From CALAED01 sp036555725 (lineage in GTDB: Bacteria; Actinomycetota; Actinomycetes; Streptosporangiales; Streptosporangiaceae), in contig DATBKU010000040.1 in assembly GCA_036555725.1 (NCBI GenBank), forward strand, positions 1 to 64,000: 64,000 bases of DNA, in the 5' to 3' direction. The notes beneath the pieces were generated by a model. The model saw only the letters and a program-made list of their open reading frames with translations, had not been told where the DNA came from and did no database searches. Positions 1 to 8,485 of this stretch are shown in pieces. A program made the translations under genes and the position numbers. Every line of letters starts with the position of its first letter. Position 1 is the first letter of the stretch.

Positions 1-146
1 CGTCCACCGGCCACACCGTGATCGGCCGCGCCAAGTTCGGCGGCAACCAGGTCGACTTCTGGCCGGGAACCATCGACCAGGTCCACCTGTACGACCGCGC
101 CCTGTCCGCAGACGAGATCACGCAGCTCTACCAGTCCGGAAAGTAA
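1..146 (+). CDS. C-terminal fragment of a LamG/concanavalin-A-like domain protein
   Basis: Only the last 47 codons are inside the window; the gene begins upstream. The visible tail contains GTIDQVHLYDRALSADEI followed by QLYQSGK and a TAA stop. This is the usual end of a LamG (laminin G-like, concanavalin A-fold) domain, in which the last beta strand reads 'D-x-V-x-l-Y-x-R-A-L-s-x-x-E-I'. Such domains sit in secreted actinobacterial glycosidases and cell-surface proteins and bind carbohydrate or protein ligands. The catalytic or other domains of this protein cannot be seen, so its substrate is unknown. Confidence 0.75.
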   Translation, partial: STGHTVIGRAKFGGNQVDFWPGTIDQVHLYDRALSADEITQLYQSGK

Positions 147-247
147 CGGGAGTCACACCAGGTCAAGACCCCAGCCGAGTTTTCGAGCGGCACAGGATCC
201 TCATCGTTGGGCAACGCCACGTACAGCAGCGGCTCGGCGGCCGAGGC

Positions 248-1525
248 TCAGCCCTCGGCTAGATAGCCGTACCGGTCGCGGAAGGCGTTGGGCGTGAGCC
301 CTGAGGCCTTTGCGATCGGGCGGAGCCTCTCCGCATCCTCGAGGTCCTCGCGGTCCAGCCGGATCATGTACTCGCGGGCCACCCGATACGTGCTCGACTC
401 GACGTTCACCAGCCGGATCCGCACCCGCCCCGTCTCGGGGTCGCTGAACGACCCGAAGGGCAGCGGCACCATGTGCCCCTCCTGGATCGTGATCATGCCG
501 CCGGGCTCGTCACCCTCCAGCACCCGCTTCAGATAGTCGACGGCGCCGTAGCCGAGGTCGCGGGTGTACTCGATGTCGAACGGGACGGGGGGCGCGCACC
601 GGAGCTCGTAACCGATGTTCTTACCCTCGACCGTGACCTTCGCCCCTCGCTCCTTGAAGCGGTCCTTGACCTGCTTCGCCAGCAGGCGGTCCAGCTCGAG
701 CTCAGCCAGCCGGATGTTGCCGTGTTCGTCTCGCTCGACCTCCGGCATGGCCTTCCGGAGATCGTCCTGGGGGAGGCGCAGGCCGACGCCCTCGGCGAGC
801 ACCGCCACGCCGAAGGGGCGGCCGTGGGCGATCCGCTTGAGCATCGAGGTCTCGAGGACGTCCACCAGGCGCGACAGCCGGATGGGCTCCTCGCGGGGGA
901 ACTCCTCGGCGATCACCGTGAGAGTGGCCCCGGCCGACTTTCCGATACCCAAGGCCAGGTGGCCGGCCGAGCGACCCATGGCCACCACCAGGTACCACCG
1001 CTGGGTGGTTATGGCGTCGGCCATCAGGTTGTTGACGAGCTGGACCCCCATGCTCCTCGCGGTCTCGAAGCCGAAGGTCGGTGCACCGCCCGGTAGCGGC
1101 AGGTCATTGTCGATGGTCTTGGGCACGTGCGCAACGCGCAGGCTCCCTCCGGCCGCCTCGGCCAGCCGGGACGCCGAGAACGCGGTGTCGTCCCCGCCGA
1201 TCGTCACGAGCGCGTCAATCCCCAGCTTCTGCAGCGACTCGAGACAGGCGTGCAGCCTCCAGTCCGGGTCGGCGGCGTCCTCGTCTCGCACCGTCGGGTT
1301 GGCCCGCGAGGTCCGGATGATCGACCCGCCCTGGACGTGGATCCTGGAGACGTCTGTGATGGAGAGAGGCCGCGCCTCCTCAATCCTGCCCTCGATGAGG
1401 TGTTGGAAGCCGTCCATGATCCCGAGGACGTCCCACCCGGAGTTCTGGGCCTCGATCGTGGCTGCAGAGATTACCGAGTTCATCCCGGGGGCGGGGCCGC
1501 CGCCGCACAGGATCCCCAGCTTCAC
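248..1525 (-). CDS. pfp: 6-phosphofructokinase, pyrophosphate-type signature
   Basis: Phosphofructokinase of the PfkA superfamily (425 aa from the GTG at 1525; a TTG at 1561 would add 12 residues). The N-terminus LGILCGGGPAPGMN matches the family's GGGDAPGLN loop. Two positions set the phosphoryl donor: residues 110-113 are GGDD, where ATP enzymes have GGDG, and residues 135-141 are PKTIDND, where ATP enzymes have PGTIDND. Asp and Lys at these sites are the established mark of PPi-dependent enzymes, so a reversible fructose-6-phosphate/fructose-1,6-bisphosphate interconversion with PPi is predicted. The MGRSAGHLAL substrate-binding segment is present. The gene is monocistronic with no glycolytic neighbour. 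Family assignment is firm; donor specificity is inferred from the motifs. Confidence 0.9.
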   Translation of the reverse strand: MKLGILCGGGPAPGMNSVISAATIEAQNSGWDVLGIMDGFQHLIEGRIEEARPLSITDVSRIHVQGGSIIRTSRANPTVRDEDAADPDWRLHACLESLQKLGIDALVTIGGDDTAFSASRLAEAAGGSLRVAHVPKTIDNDLPLPGGAPTFGFETARSMGVQLVNNLMADAITTQRWYLVVAMGRSAGHLALGIGKSAGATLTVIAEEFPREEPIRLSRLVDVLETSMLKRIAHGRPFGVAVLAEGVGLRLPQDDLRKAMPEVERDEHGNIRLAELELDRLLAKQVKDRFKERGAKVTVEGKNIGYELRCAPPVPFDIEYTRDLGYGAVDYLKRVLEGDEPGGMITIQEGHMVPLPFGSFSDPETGRVRIRLVNVESSTYRVAREYMIRLDREDLEDAERLRPIAKASGLTPNAFRDRYGYLAEG

Positions 1526-1846
1526 GCCTCCATCGTTCCAGCAGCGAGGAGACCTTGACAAGCGGACCCGCCCGGACCTCGGAACCGTGCTCTATCACAA
1601 ATCCCAGCGGCACGGCCCGCGCAGCGTCTATCTAGCTGGTGATCATGCCCGCGCGAGCAGTGCGCCGGCATTGACGCCTGCCCGGTCATTGCCTGTGATC
1701 CAGGAGCAGTCGCAGTTCACGAGAGCAGGCTGCCCTGGATCGTGCCGGTGTCGGGGTGCCAACCGCGACACGCTCGGCTCCGCAGGCCACCAGGGAGCCT
1801 TCGCGTGGCTCCCCAGCGATGGCCGTCACTCGCTAGAAGCTGTCTG

Positions 1847-2353
1847 TCACCTCGTGGAACCGTTGGCGTGCAACTGCTGGTGGGATCGTGACAGTGGGTG
1901 GCCGGCGAGCCGGGCGGTGATGCCGGCGTTGAAATTGGGGCATTGCGTGATGTCCTCATGGGGGCAGCGCAGTCCGTGCCTGATGGCCTCGCGGGCGGCC
2001 TGTGCCCTGGCGATCTGCTCGTCGAGTTCCACGAGCTTGCGCCGGGCAAGCCGGCTCCATTCACCGCACGTGCCCTCGCGCGAGGCCATGAGGGCTTTTT
2101 GCTCGGCGAGGGTGAACCCCGCGTCGCTGTAGAGCAGGATCGTGCCGACAACCCGGGCGGCCGACTCAGGATAGCGGCGCTGCCCCGAGACCCTGGCCGG
2201 CGGGGGGAGCAGGCCGAGTTCCTCGTAGTAGCGCAGGGCCGAGGCGGTGACCCCCGTGCGGCGGGCCAGCTCGCCGATGGGGAGCAGGCCGCCGGGCGTA
2301 TTGACTTCAGGGGCACTTGAAGGCGTTGACTGCCGGCCATGGCAACACGACAT
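1847..2353 (-). CDS. MerR-family transcriptional regulator
   Basis: A 168-aa protein with the MerR helix-turn-helix near its N-terminus (IGELARRTGVTASALRYYEELGLL), then the wing motif RRYPESAARVV, a coiled-coil linker and a short C-terminal region. That region has two cysteines in RCPHEDITQCPNF plus one in EGTCGEW, which could bind metal or respond to redox; this is not proven. The ATG at 2353 gives about 22 residues before the usual MerR start, and no better start codon lies downstream. The gene diverges from the methyltransferase at 2363 and overlaps a MerR-type dyad at 2305-2322, so it probably controls that gene and itself. Confidence 0.85.
   Translation of the reverse strand: MSCCHGRQSTPSSAPEVNTPGGLLPIGELARRTGVTASALRYYEELGLLPPPARVSGQRRYPESAARVVGTILLYSDAGFTLAEQKALMASREGTCGEWSRLARRKLVELDEQIARAQAAREAIRHGLRCPHEDITQCPNFNAGITARLAGHPLSRSHQQLHANGSTR
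2301..2322 (+). promoter_or_regulatory. MerR-type operator within a promoter
   Basis: A TTGACT hexamer at 2301-2306 runs into an imperfect dyad, CTTCAGGGGCACTTGAAG (2305-2322). MerR proteins bind such CTTCA/TTGAAG-type dyads lying between the -35 and -10 boxes of an overlong promoter spacer. The orientation fits transcription of the + strand methyltransferase. No convincing -10 is visible at 2326-2331. Confidence 0.5.
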
Positions 2354-2362
2354 GAGGGAAGC

Positions 2363-3073
2363 ATGCCACGGGCAGTGAAGCGGGCGGTGACCGCGGCCGT
2401 TGAGTACGGGGTCGCGTGTGCCGGGATCGCCACCGTGCGCGCCCTGGACCACGACGTCATCGGCCAGGCCCATCATCCCCGGGGCGCGGCCGGGCGCGTG
2501 ACCGCCTGGGAGATGGCCCACCGCCCGTCCAACCGGCAGCGCAGCGGCTGGGTGGTCTCGCTGCTCGATGTGCAGCCCGCCGACCAGGTCCTTGAGATCG
2601 GCTTCGGTCCCGGGCTGGCGGTCGCGGAACTGGTCCGCGCCGGGGCAGGCCACGTGTACGGCATCGACCATTCCGGCGTGATGCTCCGGCAGGCGTCCAG
2701 GCGCAACGCCGCGGCTATCCGGGCCGGGCGGGTCACCCTGATGAGGGCATCGGTCGATCAGATGCCGCCCGCTCTCGATGGTCCTTTCGACGCCATCCTC
2801 GCCATCAACTCCCTCGGGTTCTGGCCCGCGCCGGCCGAGCGGCTCGCCGAGCTGCGCCGGCGGCTGGCACCTGGCGGGCGCGTTGCCATCGCGTCCCAGC
2901 CCCGCTGTCCCGGGGCCACGGCGGACACCTCCCGCAGCGCCGCCCGCGAAATCGAGGACCTGCTGAGAGACGCCGGCTTCACGCACCTGAGCACCCGGAC
3001 CCTCCCCCTCAGCCCTCCGGTGGCCTGCGTCCTCGCCGCCAGCGCAGCCCCGGACACCAGTGACACACCGTAA
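2363..3073 (+). CDS. class I SAM-dependent methyltransferase
   Basis: Small soluble methyltransferase (236 aa). The SAM-binding motif I is VLEIGFGPGLAV, followed by the acidic post-I loop (YGIDHSGVML) and the motif around AILAINSLGFWPAP and RLAPGGRVAIA. The N-terminal stretch HHPRGAAGRVTAWEMAHRPSNRQR is typical of actinobacterial methyltransferases of this size. The start at 2363 is preceded by GAGGGAAG, a better ribosome site than that of the in-frame ATG at 2339. The divergent MerR gene and intervening operator suggest induction by a MerR effector. The methyl acceptor is unknown. Confidence 0.82.
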   Translation: MPRAVKRAVTAAVEYGVACAGIATVRALDHDVIGQAHHPRGAAGRVTAWEMAHRPSNRQRSGWVVSLLDVQPADQVLEIGFGPGLAVAELVRAGAGHVYGIDHSGVMLRQASRRNAAAIRAGRVTLMRASVDQMPPALDGPFDAILAINSLGFWPAPAERLAELRRRLAPGGRVAIASQPRCPGATADTSRSAAREIEDLLRDAGFTHLSTRTLPLSPPVACVLAASAAPDTSDTP

Positions 3074-3230
3074 GCATGACCATGGCACCTAATGCTCAAC
3101 TACCCGAACCGCCCGTGGGTTGCCGCGATGAGATGTACGGGGACAACGGGTCGCCTGGCGGGCCTGCCGGCGAGGACCCCGGCGCAACTCGGCGGCCGTG
3201 GTCCGCCGTTCGGCGACGCCGCAGTGATCC

Positions 3231-3857
3231 TCAGGCCGGGATGCGGTGTGCGTAGACGATGATGTTGTCCTCGTAGTGGCCGGTCGCGCGGTTGAAGGTG
3301 CCACCGCAGGTGATGAGGCGCAGCGCCGGATAGGCCGGTCGGCCGTAGACCTCCTGGGTGGGGAACGCGTTCTTGCTGACCTGCTCGATCGCGTCGACCC
3401 GGAAGATGACGCGCGTGCCATCCTGGCGGGTCACCTCGATGCGCGCGTCGCGGGGCAGCCGGCCGAGCTTGTAGAAGACCGACGGGCCGGACTTGCTGTC
3501 CATATGGCCCTCGAGAACGGCCGGGCCGAGCCGGCCGGGCGTCGGACCGCCGTGGTACCAGCCGACGAGGTTGGGCTCGTTCAGCGGCGGCGTCTCCAGC
3601 CTGCCTTCGGAGTCCAGCCCATCGGGGATGATCGGGGCGTCGATGCCGAAGGCGTGGATCTTGAGACGCTGTGGCACGGAATACGGGAGCGGCGACATCG
3701 TCACCGGTGTGGCCGTTCCCGTGCCACTTCCCGAAGGGCTGGGCGGACCGGTCCGGGTGAACAGCCCGCAGGCCGCCAGGCCGAAGCCGATCAGCGCCAG
3801 GACTGCCGCGGCCACCCACAGCAGCCGGCCCTTCGTGGTGCGGTCAGTTGCGGACAT
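3231..3857 (-). CDS. class F (SrtE/F-like) sortase
   Basis: Membrane-anchored transpeptidase of 208 aa that joins surface proteins to the cell wall or to other proteins. An N-terminal transmembrane helix (about residues 11-31) is followed by a Ser/Gly/Thr-rich linker and the sortase barrel. The catalytic triad is visible: His118 in LEGHMD, Cys184 in LITCGG and Arg190 in FNRATGHY. The length and the ATGHYEDNIIVYA ending fit actinobacterial class F sortases. The start overlaps the stop of the upstream partner remnant by 14 bases, as in sortase/substrate pairs. Because that partner gene is broken, the natural substrate in this strain is uncertain. Confidence 0.9.
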   Translation of the reverse strand: MSATDRTTKGRLLWVAAAVLALIGFGLAACGLFTRTGPPSPSGSGTGTATPVTMSPLPYSVPQRLKIHAFGIDAPIIPDGLDSEGRLETPPLNEPNLVGWYHGGPTPGRLGPAVLEGHMDSKSGPSVFYKLGRLPRDARIEVTRQDGTRVIFRVDAIEQVSKNAFPTQEVYGRPAYPALRLITCGGTFNRATGHYEDNIIVYAHRIPA

Positions 3858-4097
3858 CGCTCCTGCGCCGCCTGATCGCCATGGCCGCGGCACCCACGCC
3901 GAGAAGCGCGATCGCCGATCCGGCCGTGAGCAGGGCCAGGTCGCTGCCGCCCGCGGTGCCGCCGCCACCGGTCCCGCAGGTAGTCGCGGGGGCGGCAAGA
4001 TCGATCAGCCCCTGCTCCACCGGGTTGCCGCACCGCGATCGCGGTGAACGTCTTGGTGATGGAGCCGATCCGGAAGACGGTGTCCTCCGTCCCATGC
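3844..4097 (-). pseudogene. chimeric remnant: beta-lactamase-family fragment joined to a sortase-partner C-terminus
   Basis: Read on the minus strand, 4097-4030 encodes DTVFRIGSITKTFTAIAVRQ, which includes the SxxK nucleophile motif of class C beta-lactamase/serine hydrolases. A one-base insertion (CCC for CC, near 4025) moves the continuation VEQGLIDLAAPA into the next frame, and DYLR reappears in the first frame. From about 3975 the sequence changes to GGGGTAGGSD, then a hydrophobic helix and a RRRR tail, the typical C-terminus of the protein encoded next to class F sortases. Two unrelated genes were therefore joined and frameshifted. A functional product is unlikely, although the final frame runs open into the sortase start. 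Confidence 0.75.
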
Positions 4098-4196
4098 TCA
4101 CTAACCGAGGGCGCGCGTCGTCGCCGAGATGCTCCACCGGTCGTCCGATTGATCCGCGGGGAGTCCGGCCGGCTCGAGGAAACGAGCCGTAGCCCG

Positions 4197-5360
4197 TCAT
4201 GCAATGGTCAGTGGGCAGTGCGTCCCGCGGTAGATGGTGGGCATGCACCGATTGCAATGGATGCAGAGCGAGAAAGTGGCGGCGTCCCGGCGGATCCGTT
4301 CTACGAGGTCGGGTTCCATGAGGAGCGCGCGACCCATCGCGACGAATTGGAAGCCCTCGTCCATGGCCTGCCGCATCCCGGCGTGGTCGGTGATGCCGCC
4401 GAGGAGGATCAGCGGCATTGCGAGGGCGCCGCGGAACCGGCGTGCCATTGGTAGCAGGTAGAGGGGTTCGTACGGGTAATGGCGCAGGAAGCCGCGGCCG
4501 AACATCCTGAGCCCGGCCCGCAGCGGCTGCGGAAACGCCGCCGCGAACTCCCTGACAGGCGGCCGCCCGTGGAAGAGATACATGGGGTTAAGTAGCGAAC
4601 TGCCGGCCGTGAGCTCCAGGGCGTCCAGGTGGCCGTCGCGCTCCAGAAGTTGCGCGACGCGGACGCTCTCGTCCGGGGTAAGGCCACCGCGTACCCCGTC
4701 GTCCATGTTGAGCTTGGCAGTGACGGCGATGCGAGTGCCGACCCGGGTCCGCACCGCCTCGGCCACCTGGCGCGCGAAGCGAGCACGGCGATGCAGCGGG
4801 CCGCCCCAGTCGTCGCGCCGCCGGTTCAGGCGCGGGCTGAGAAATGAACTGATCAGGTAGTTATGGCCAAAATGCAGCTCGACGGCGTCGAACCCGCTGT
4901 CGACGGCCAGCTCAGCGGCGTCGGCGTGCGCGGCGGTGATGCGCTCGATGTCATCGTCGCTCGCGGTCCGGATGAACCGGCCAGTGAGCGGGCTGATCCG
5001 CCGGGAGGCGGTCAAGGCGGGCACGCGGTTGGAGCGGGCGTCGGCCACCGGCCCGGCATGGCCGAGTTGGGCCGCAACCACCGCGCCTTCGGCATGCACG
5101 GCCTCGGCCAGCCGGGTCAGGCCGGGGACCGCATCGGGACGCATGTGTATCTGACGCCGCTCAGTACGTCCCTCCGGTGTCACCGCGCAGTAGGCGACGG
5201 TGGTCATCGCGGCGCCGCCGGCCGCGATGGCCCGGTGGAAGGCGATCAGCTCGTCTGTGACAAGTCCCCGCGGGGTTCGTCCCTCGAACGTCGCGGCTTT
5301 GATGACGCGGTTCCGCAGGGTCAGCGGGCCCAGACGGGCCGACTCGAAGATCGCGGTCAT
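4197..5360 (-). CDS. NADH:flavin oxidoreductase (Old Yellow Enzyme / dienoyl-CoA reductase-like)
   Basis: A 387-aa TIM-barrel flavoprotein. It contains the FMN/substrate elements LGPLTLRNRVIKAATFEG, QLGHAG, FDAVELHFGHNYLISSFLSPRLNRRRDDWGG and the phosphate-binding LLGGITD with FVAMGRALLMEPDL. The last 22 residues hold four cysteines (CIHCNRC, then a Cys nine residues on), resembling the Fe-S motif of 2,4-dienoyl-CoA reductase-type members, but the protein ends there and lacks the C-terminal pyridine-nucleotide domain. The ATG at 5360 follows GGAAGGAG. The likely role is reduction of an activated C=C bond; the substrate is unknown. It stands alone. Confidence 0.88.
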   Translation of the reverse strand: MTAIFESARLGPLTLRNRVIKAATFEGRTPRGLVTDELIAFHRAIAAGGAAMTTVAYCAVTPEGRTERRQIHMRPDAVPGLTRLAEAVHAEGAVVAAQLGHAGPVADARSNRVPALTASRRISPLTGRFIRTASDDDIERITAAHADAAELAVDSGFDAVELHFGHNYLISSFLSPRLNRRRDDWGGPLHRRARFARQVAEAVRTRVGTRIAVTAKLNMDDGVRGGLTPDESVRVAQLLERDGHLDALELTAGSSLLNPMYLFHGRPPVREFAAAFPQPLRAGLRMFGRGFLRHYPYEPLYLLPMARRFRGALAMPLILLGGITDHAGMRQAMDEGFQFVAMGRALLMEPDLVERIRRDAATFSLCIHCNRCMPTIYRGTHCPLTIA

Positions 5361-5991
5361 GGTCGGCCAGCTCCTTCCGCGGCTAGGTACCGGGGCAGTT
5401 GTCAACGTCGCAACGAACGCGGTGACCCTACGCGTGGGCGTTGATACGGACTGGTCGCCGGATTGATTTGCATCAATGATTGCTGACTGCGGTCCGGCTG
5501 AGCGACCGAGCACCGAAAGGTGTTTCTACGCCCCGGCACGTCATCCGTGCCCGCGAAACACCCGACGGGATCACCAGTTCACGGATGGTCGCCTCGTGGA
5601 TCCGGGACCTTCGGCCCTGGGCTGGGGCCACCACGCCGAAATCCAATAGTGGCTGAGTGAGAGAAGCCCACAAATACGACCTCAACGGCGGGGTGGTCGG
5701 GATGTCGCTCACCGGGCGGCTCATCAAGGCCGCCGGGCAGCGGGCTTCTCTCGCTCGTTTGTTCGCGACAGGGACACCCGTTCGCGGATGCGGGGAGGCC
5801 GGAGCCGCAGACGCGGGACGCCCGGCGACTGTTGGGAGCGGCGGCTATTCTTCCGCCGTGATCAGGAGGAACATCTGCTTTCTGGCCTTGCTCGACGACT
5901 GCCTTTTTCGGGCCCAATGTTCCATGGCAAGGGGCGTTGGTCCCGGATACGGTCGGCCCGCGGCGATCGATGATAGGAGTAACGACGCGGG
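5361..5991. other. 631-base stretch without a supported gene
   Basis: Short open frames exist on both strands here (for example 5657-5995, +), but none has a recognisable domain, a good ribosome site or convincing codon structure. The segment presumably holds the promoter of the minus-strand flavoprotein near 5361-5480 and that of the plus-strand operon starting at 5992. An AGGAG lies at 5976-5980. I see no repeat or strong hairpin. Confidence 0.4.
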
Positions 5992-6483
5992 GTGAGTAAA
6001 ATGCGCCCACAGCAGCCGAACGGCAGGGCTCAACGAGCCCACGACACAACGAGCGGGAACTCGGCCGGCATCGGGCGAGGTGGACCTGCCGGTTCGCGAA
6101 CCGATGCGCCCACGCTCCGGTCCGCGGCGCGGTTCTTGCGGGTCACCACCTCGGTTACGCGGCTCGTGGAGGAGTTGAACGCCGGAGCCCTGACCCTCGA
6201 TGACTCCACATGTACCCGCCTGACGGGCATGTACGGCCAGTTCATCGATGACCTGCGCGGGGCTCTGTCGGCGCACATGTACGCCGAGCTGCAACGGCTG
6301 GTGCGTGTCCCGCCGGGCGATCCGGGAGCCAGGGAACTGCGGCTCGCCTACATCGAATTGCTCGGCTGGCTGCGCGGAGTCCCGCTGGAGATCGAAATCG
6401 ACGTGCCGGCAGTCAACTACACCGCTTCCACAGCGAAGCGCCGCGTTGACCGGCGGCGCAACAGTGCCGCGATGAAGGGGTGA
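5992..6483 (+). CDS. Bpa/PafE-like protein (DUF2587-type), no proteasome-docking tail
   Basis: A 163-aa protein whose middle part (about 45-135) resembles bacterial proteasome activator Bpa/PafE: LEELN-type first helix (VTRLVEELNAGALTLDDSTCTRLTGMY in two pieces), FIDDLRGALSAHMYAELQRL, and the hallmark ELRLAYIELLGWLRG, matching Bpa's 'ELRIAQAQLVGWLEG'. Bpa forms a dodecameric ring and opens the 20S proteasome through a C-terminal GQYL tail. Here the protein ends in a basic KRRVDRRRNS segment and MKG, with no such tail. A GTG at 5992 or the ATG at 6001 could be the start. It is followed after 6 bases by the HtpX protease gene, so a role in membrane or protein quality control is a reasonable inference. 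Confidence 0.6.
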   Translation: MSKMRPQQPNGRAQRAHDTTSGNSAGIGRGGPAGSRTDAPTLRSAARFLRVTTSVTRLVEELNAGALTLDDSTCTRLTGMYGQFIDDLRGALSAHMYAELQRLVRVPPGDPGARELRLAYIELLGWLRGVPLEIEIDVPAVNYTASTAKRRVDRRRNSAAMKG

Positions 6484-6489
6484 CAGGTA

Positions 6490-7395
6490 ATGCGCAGCCG
6501 CTTCCCGTCCGACCGGCGGCTGACCGCCCGGATGGGCCTGACCATGGCGCTTCTCGGGCTGGTGTACGTCGTCTTCGTTGCCGCTTTGATCGTGCTGCTC
6601 AGGTCGTGGGTCTTGATCGCGGTCATCGTCGCCGGATTCCTGGCCGCCCAGTACTTCTTCTCCGATCGGATCGCCCTGTACGCGATGCACGGGCGGCTGG
6701 TGACGCCCGCCGAGCAGCCGTACCTGCACGGCGTGATAGATCGGCTGTGCGCCGCCGCCGACATGCCCAAACCCCGTGTCGCCGTCGCCGATATCGACGC
6801 CCCGAACGCCTTTGCCACCGGGCGTAGCCCCGACCGCGCCGTGGTGTGCGTCACCACCGGGCTGCTGCATCGCCTGGATCGCGCCGAGATGGAGGGTGTG
6901 CTGGCCCACGAGTTGTCGCACGTGGCGCACCGTGACGTCGCGGTCATCACTATCGCGTCCTTCCTCGGTGTGCTCGCCGGACTCATCGTCCGGTTCGCCT
7001 TCTACTCCCAACTGTTCGGCGGACGGGGCCGGCGCGACCAGAACACCACCGCGATCCTTGGCGTCGTCATGCTCGTCTCGGCCATCGTGTACGGGGTCAG
7101 CTTCCTGCTCATCCGGGCCCTGTCGCGCTACCGCGAACTGGCCGCCGACCGCGCCGGTGCGATACTCACCGCCCAGCCCTCCGCACTCGCCTCCGCGCTG
7201 ACCAAACTCAACGGCGACATGGCCCGCATCCCCACCACCGACCTGCGCGCCGCCGAGCCCTTCAACGCCTTCCTCTTCGTCCCGGCAACCGCCAAAGGCT
7301 TCAGCTTGTCCACCCTGTTCGCCACCCACCCGCCGCTCCACCAACGACTCGACCAACTCGCCAAGATTTCCGCTGAGCTGGGAGCACCGACCTAA
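6490..7395 (+). CDS. htpX: HtpX-like membrane zinc metalloprotease (M48)
   Basis: Peptidase family M48 membrane protease of 301 aa that degrades misfolded membrane proteins. Two N-terminal transmembrane helices (about 15-38 and 41-57), the zinc motif HELSH at 140-144, two further hydrophobic segments (about 152-172 and 187-209), and the third-ligand region ELAADRAGA are visible. A GGGGTGACAGGTA segment precedes the ATG by a suitable distance. The gene lies 6 bases after the Bpa-like gene and is probably cotranscribed. The length is typical of HtpX. Confidence 0.92.
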   Translation: MRSRFPSDRRLTARMGLTMALLGLVYVVFVAALIVLLRSWVLIAVIVAGFLAAQYFFSDRIALYAMHGRLVTPAEQPYLHGVIDRLCAAADMPKPRVAVADIDAPNAFATGRSPDRAVVCVTTGLLHRLDRAEMEGVLAHELSHVAHRDVAVITIASFLGVLAGLIVRFAFYSQLFGGRGRRDQNTTAILGVVMLVSAIVYGVSFLLIRALSRYRELAADRAGAILTAQPSALASALTKLNGDMARIPTTDLRAAEPFNAFLFVPATAKGFSLSTLFATHPPLHQRLDQLAKISAELGAPT

Positions 7396-7474
7396 AGCCC
7401 TCCCTGTCAACCTTCTGTGAGGGACCGGCGGGCCGAGGTGTGCTGGAAATAGCGGGCCACGAATGGAGGAAGAC

Positions 7475-8485
7475 ATGATCACGCCCGCTGTGCGGACGTC
7501 GAGGTGGGGTGTTGACGTCGCGGCGCGGTATGTGGTGCATGCAGCGGTGGCCGCGCCGTCGCTGTACAACACGCAGCCGTGGTCGTTCGTCAGCCGCACG
7601 GGCGCGATCGATTTGTACGCTGACATCTCGCGGGCGCTGCCGCACACCGACCCGGGCGGCCGGGAGATGGTGGTCAGCTGCGGTGCCGCGTTGTTCAACC
7701 TGCGCCTGGCGATCCGACATCTCGGATTCGCTCCGGTGGTGCGGCTGCTGCCGAGCCCGGACCGGCCCGATCACCTCGCCGAGATCCAGTGGGGACGCTA
7801 CCTACGCCCGACAGCGCATGGGGAACTGCTGTACCGGGCGATACCTCAGCGGCACACCCACCACGGAGGATTCGCCCCGGTGGCGGCGTCACCGCAGCTG
7901 ATCGCCGAACTCCGCGCCGTTGTGCTCAGCGAACGCGCCGACCTGTATGTGATCCGCGACATCGACCGGCTTCGGCTGCTGGCCGAGCTGATCGCCGACG
8001 CCGAGCTCACCCAGCGCGCCGATTTCGGCATCGCCGCGGAACGGACCCGCTGGACATGGCCGCCGGCTCGCCCGCACCACAACGGCGTGCCGGGCTATCG
8101 GGGTGCGCGCCGCCCGGACGGGCTGATGTTCGCCGCCCGGCAGCCGGATGCTCATGCTCCCATCCCCGAGATACCGGCCAGCCCACGCGAGACCACCCTG
8201 CGGGCCCTCGGGACGGTGGCCCTGGTGGCCACCCCCCATGACCGGCGGCTGGATTGGCTGCTGGCCGGCCAAGCCATGCAACGACTGCTCCTGTACGCCG
8301 CCGCGCACCGGGTTTCCGCCGCGTTCCACACCCAACCGTTGGAGCTCCCCGGGGCACGCGACCACATCCAGCGGAGGTTTACCGGCGGGGCCCACCCGCA
8401 AATGCTGCTCCGCCTGGGCCACACCGCTCACCGCCAAGCCGTACCCCGCCGTCCGGTCACCGACTCGCTCATCGAGTCACTCTGA
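7475..8485 (+). CDS. Acg-family FMN-binding nitroreductase-like protein
   Basis: A 336-aa protein of the Acg/nitroreductase-like family. Family marks include AAVAAPSLYNTQPWSF near the N-terminus (FMN-binding region), the VSCGAALFNLRLAIRHLG segment, the GR-x-S/T-H region read here as PQRHTHHGGF, and a C-terminal LLRLGHT. Mycobacterial Acg proteins are hypoxia-induced flavin-binding proteins that lack clear nitroreductase activity and may sequester FMN. The ATG at 7475 is preceded by GGAGG at 7465-7469, better than the ATG at 7463, which contains the ribosome site itself. A downstream role in redox stress is inferred only from the family. Confidence 0.85.
   Translation: MITPAVRTSRWGVDVAARYVVHAAVAAPSLYNTQPWSFVSRTGAIDLYADISRALPHTDPGGREMVVSCGAALFNLRLAIRHLGFAPVVRLLPSPDRPDHLAEIQWGRYLRPTAHGELLYRAIPQRHTHHGGFAPVAASPQLIAELRAVVLSERADLYVIRDIDRLRLLAELIADAELTQRADFGIAAERTRWTWPPARPHHNGVPGYRGARRPDGLMFAARQPDAHAPIPEIPASPRETTLRALGTVALVATPHDRRLDWLLAGQAMQRLLLYAAAHRVSAAFHTQPLELPGARDHIQRRFTGGAHPQMLLRLGHTAHRQAVPRRPVTDSLIESL

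Noticed and set aside
5657..5995. 112-codon + strand frame ahead of the Bpa-like gene
   Set aside because: No recognisable domain, poor start context and overlap with the promoter region of the next gene.
7421..7441. Possible DosR-like box (GGGACCGGCGGGCC) before the Acg-like gene
   Set aside because: Matches only part of the DosR consensus and is common in G+C-rich DNA; no DosR/DosS gene is seen.
5845..7698. 617-codon minus-strand frame across the Bpa-like and HtpX genes
   Set aside because: Antisense to recognised + strand genes; no domain or start context.
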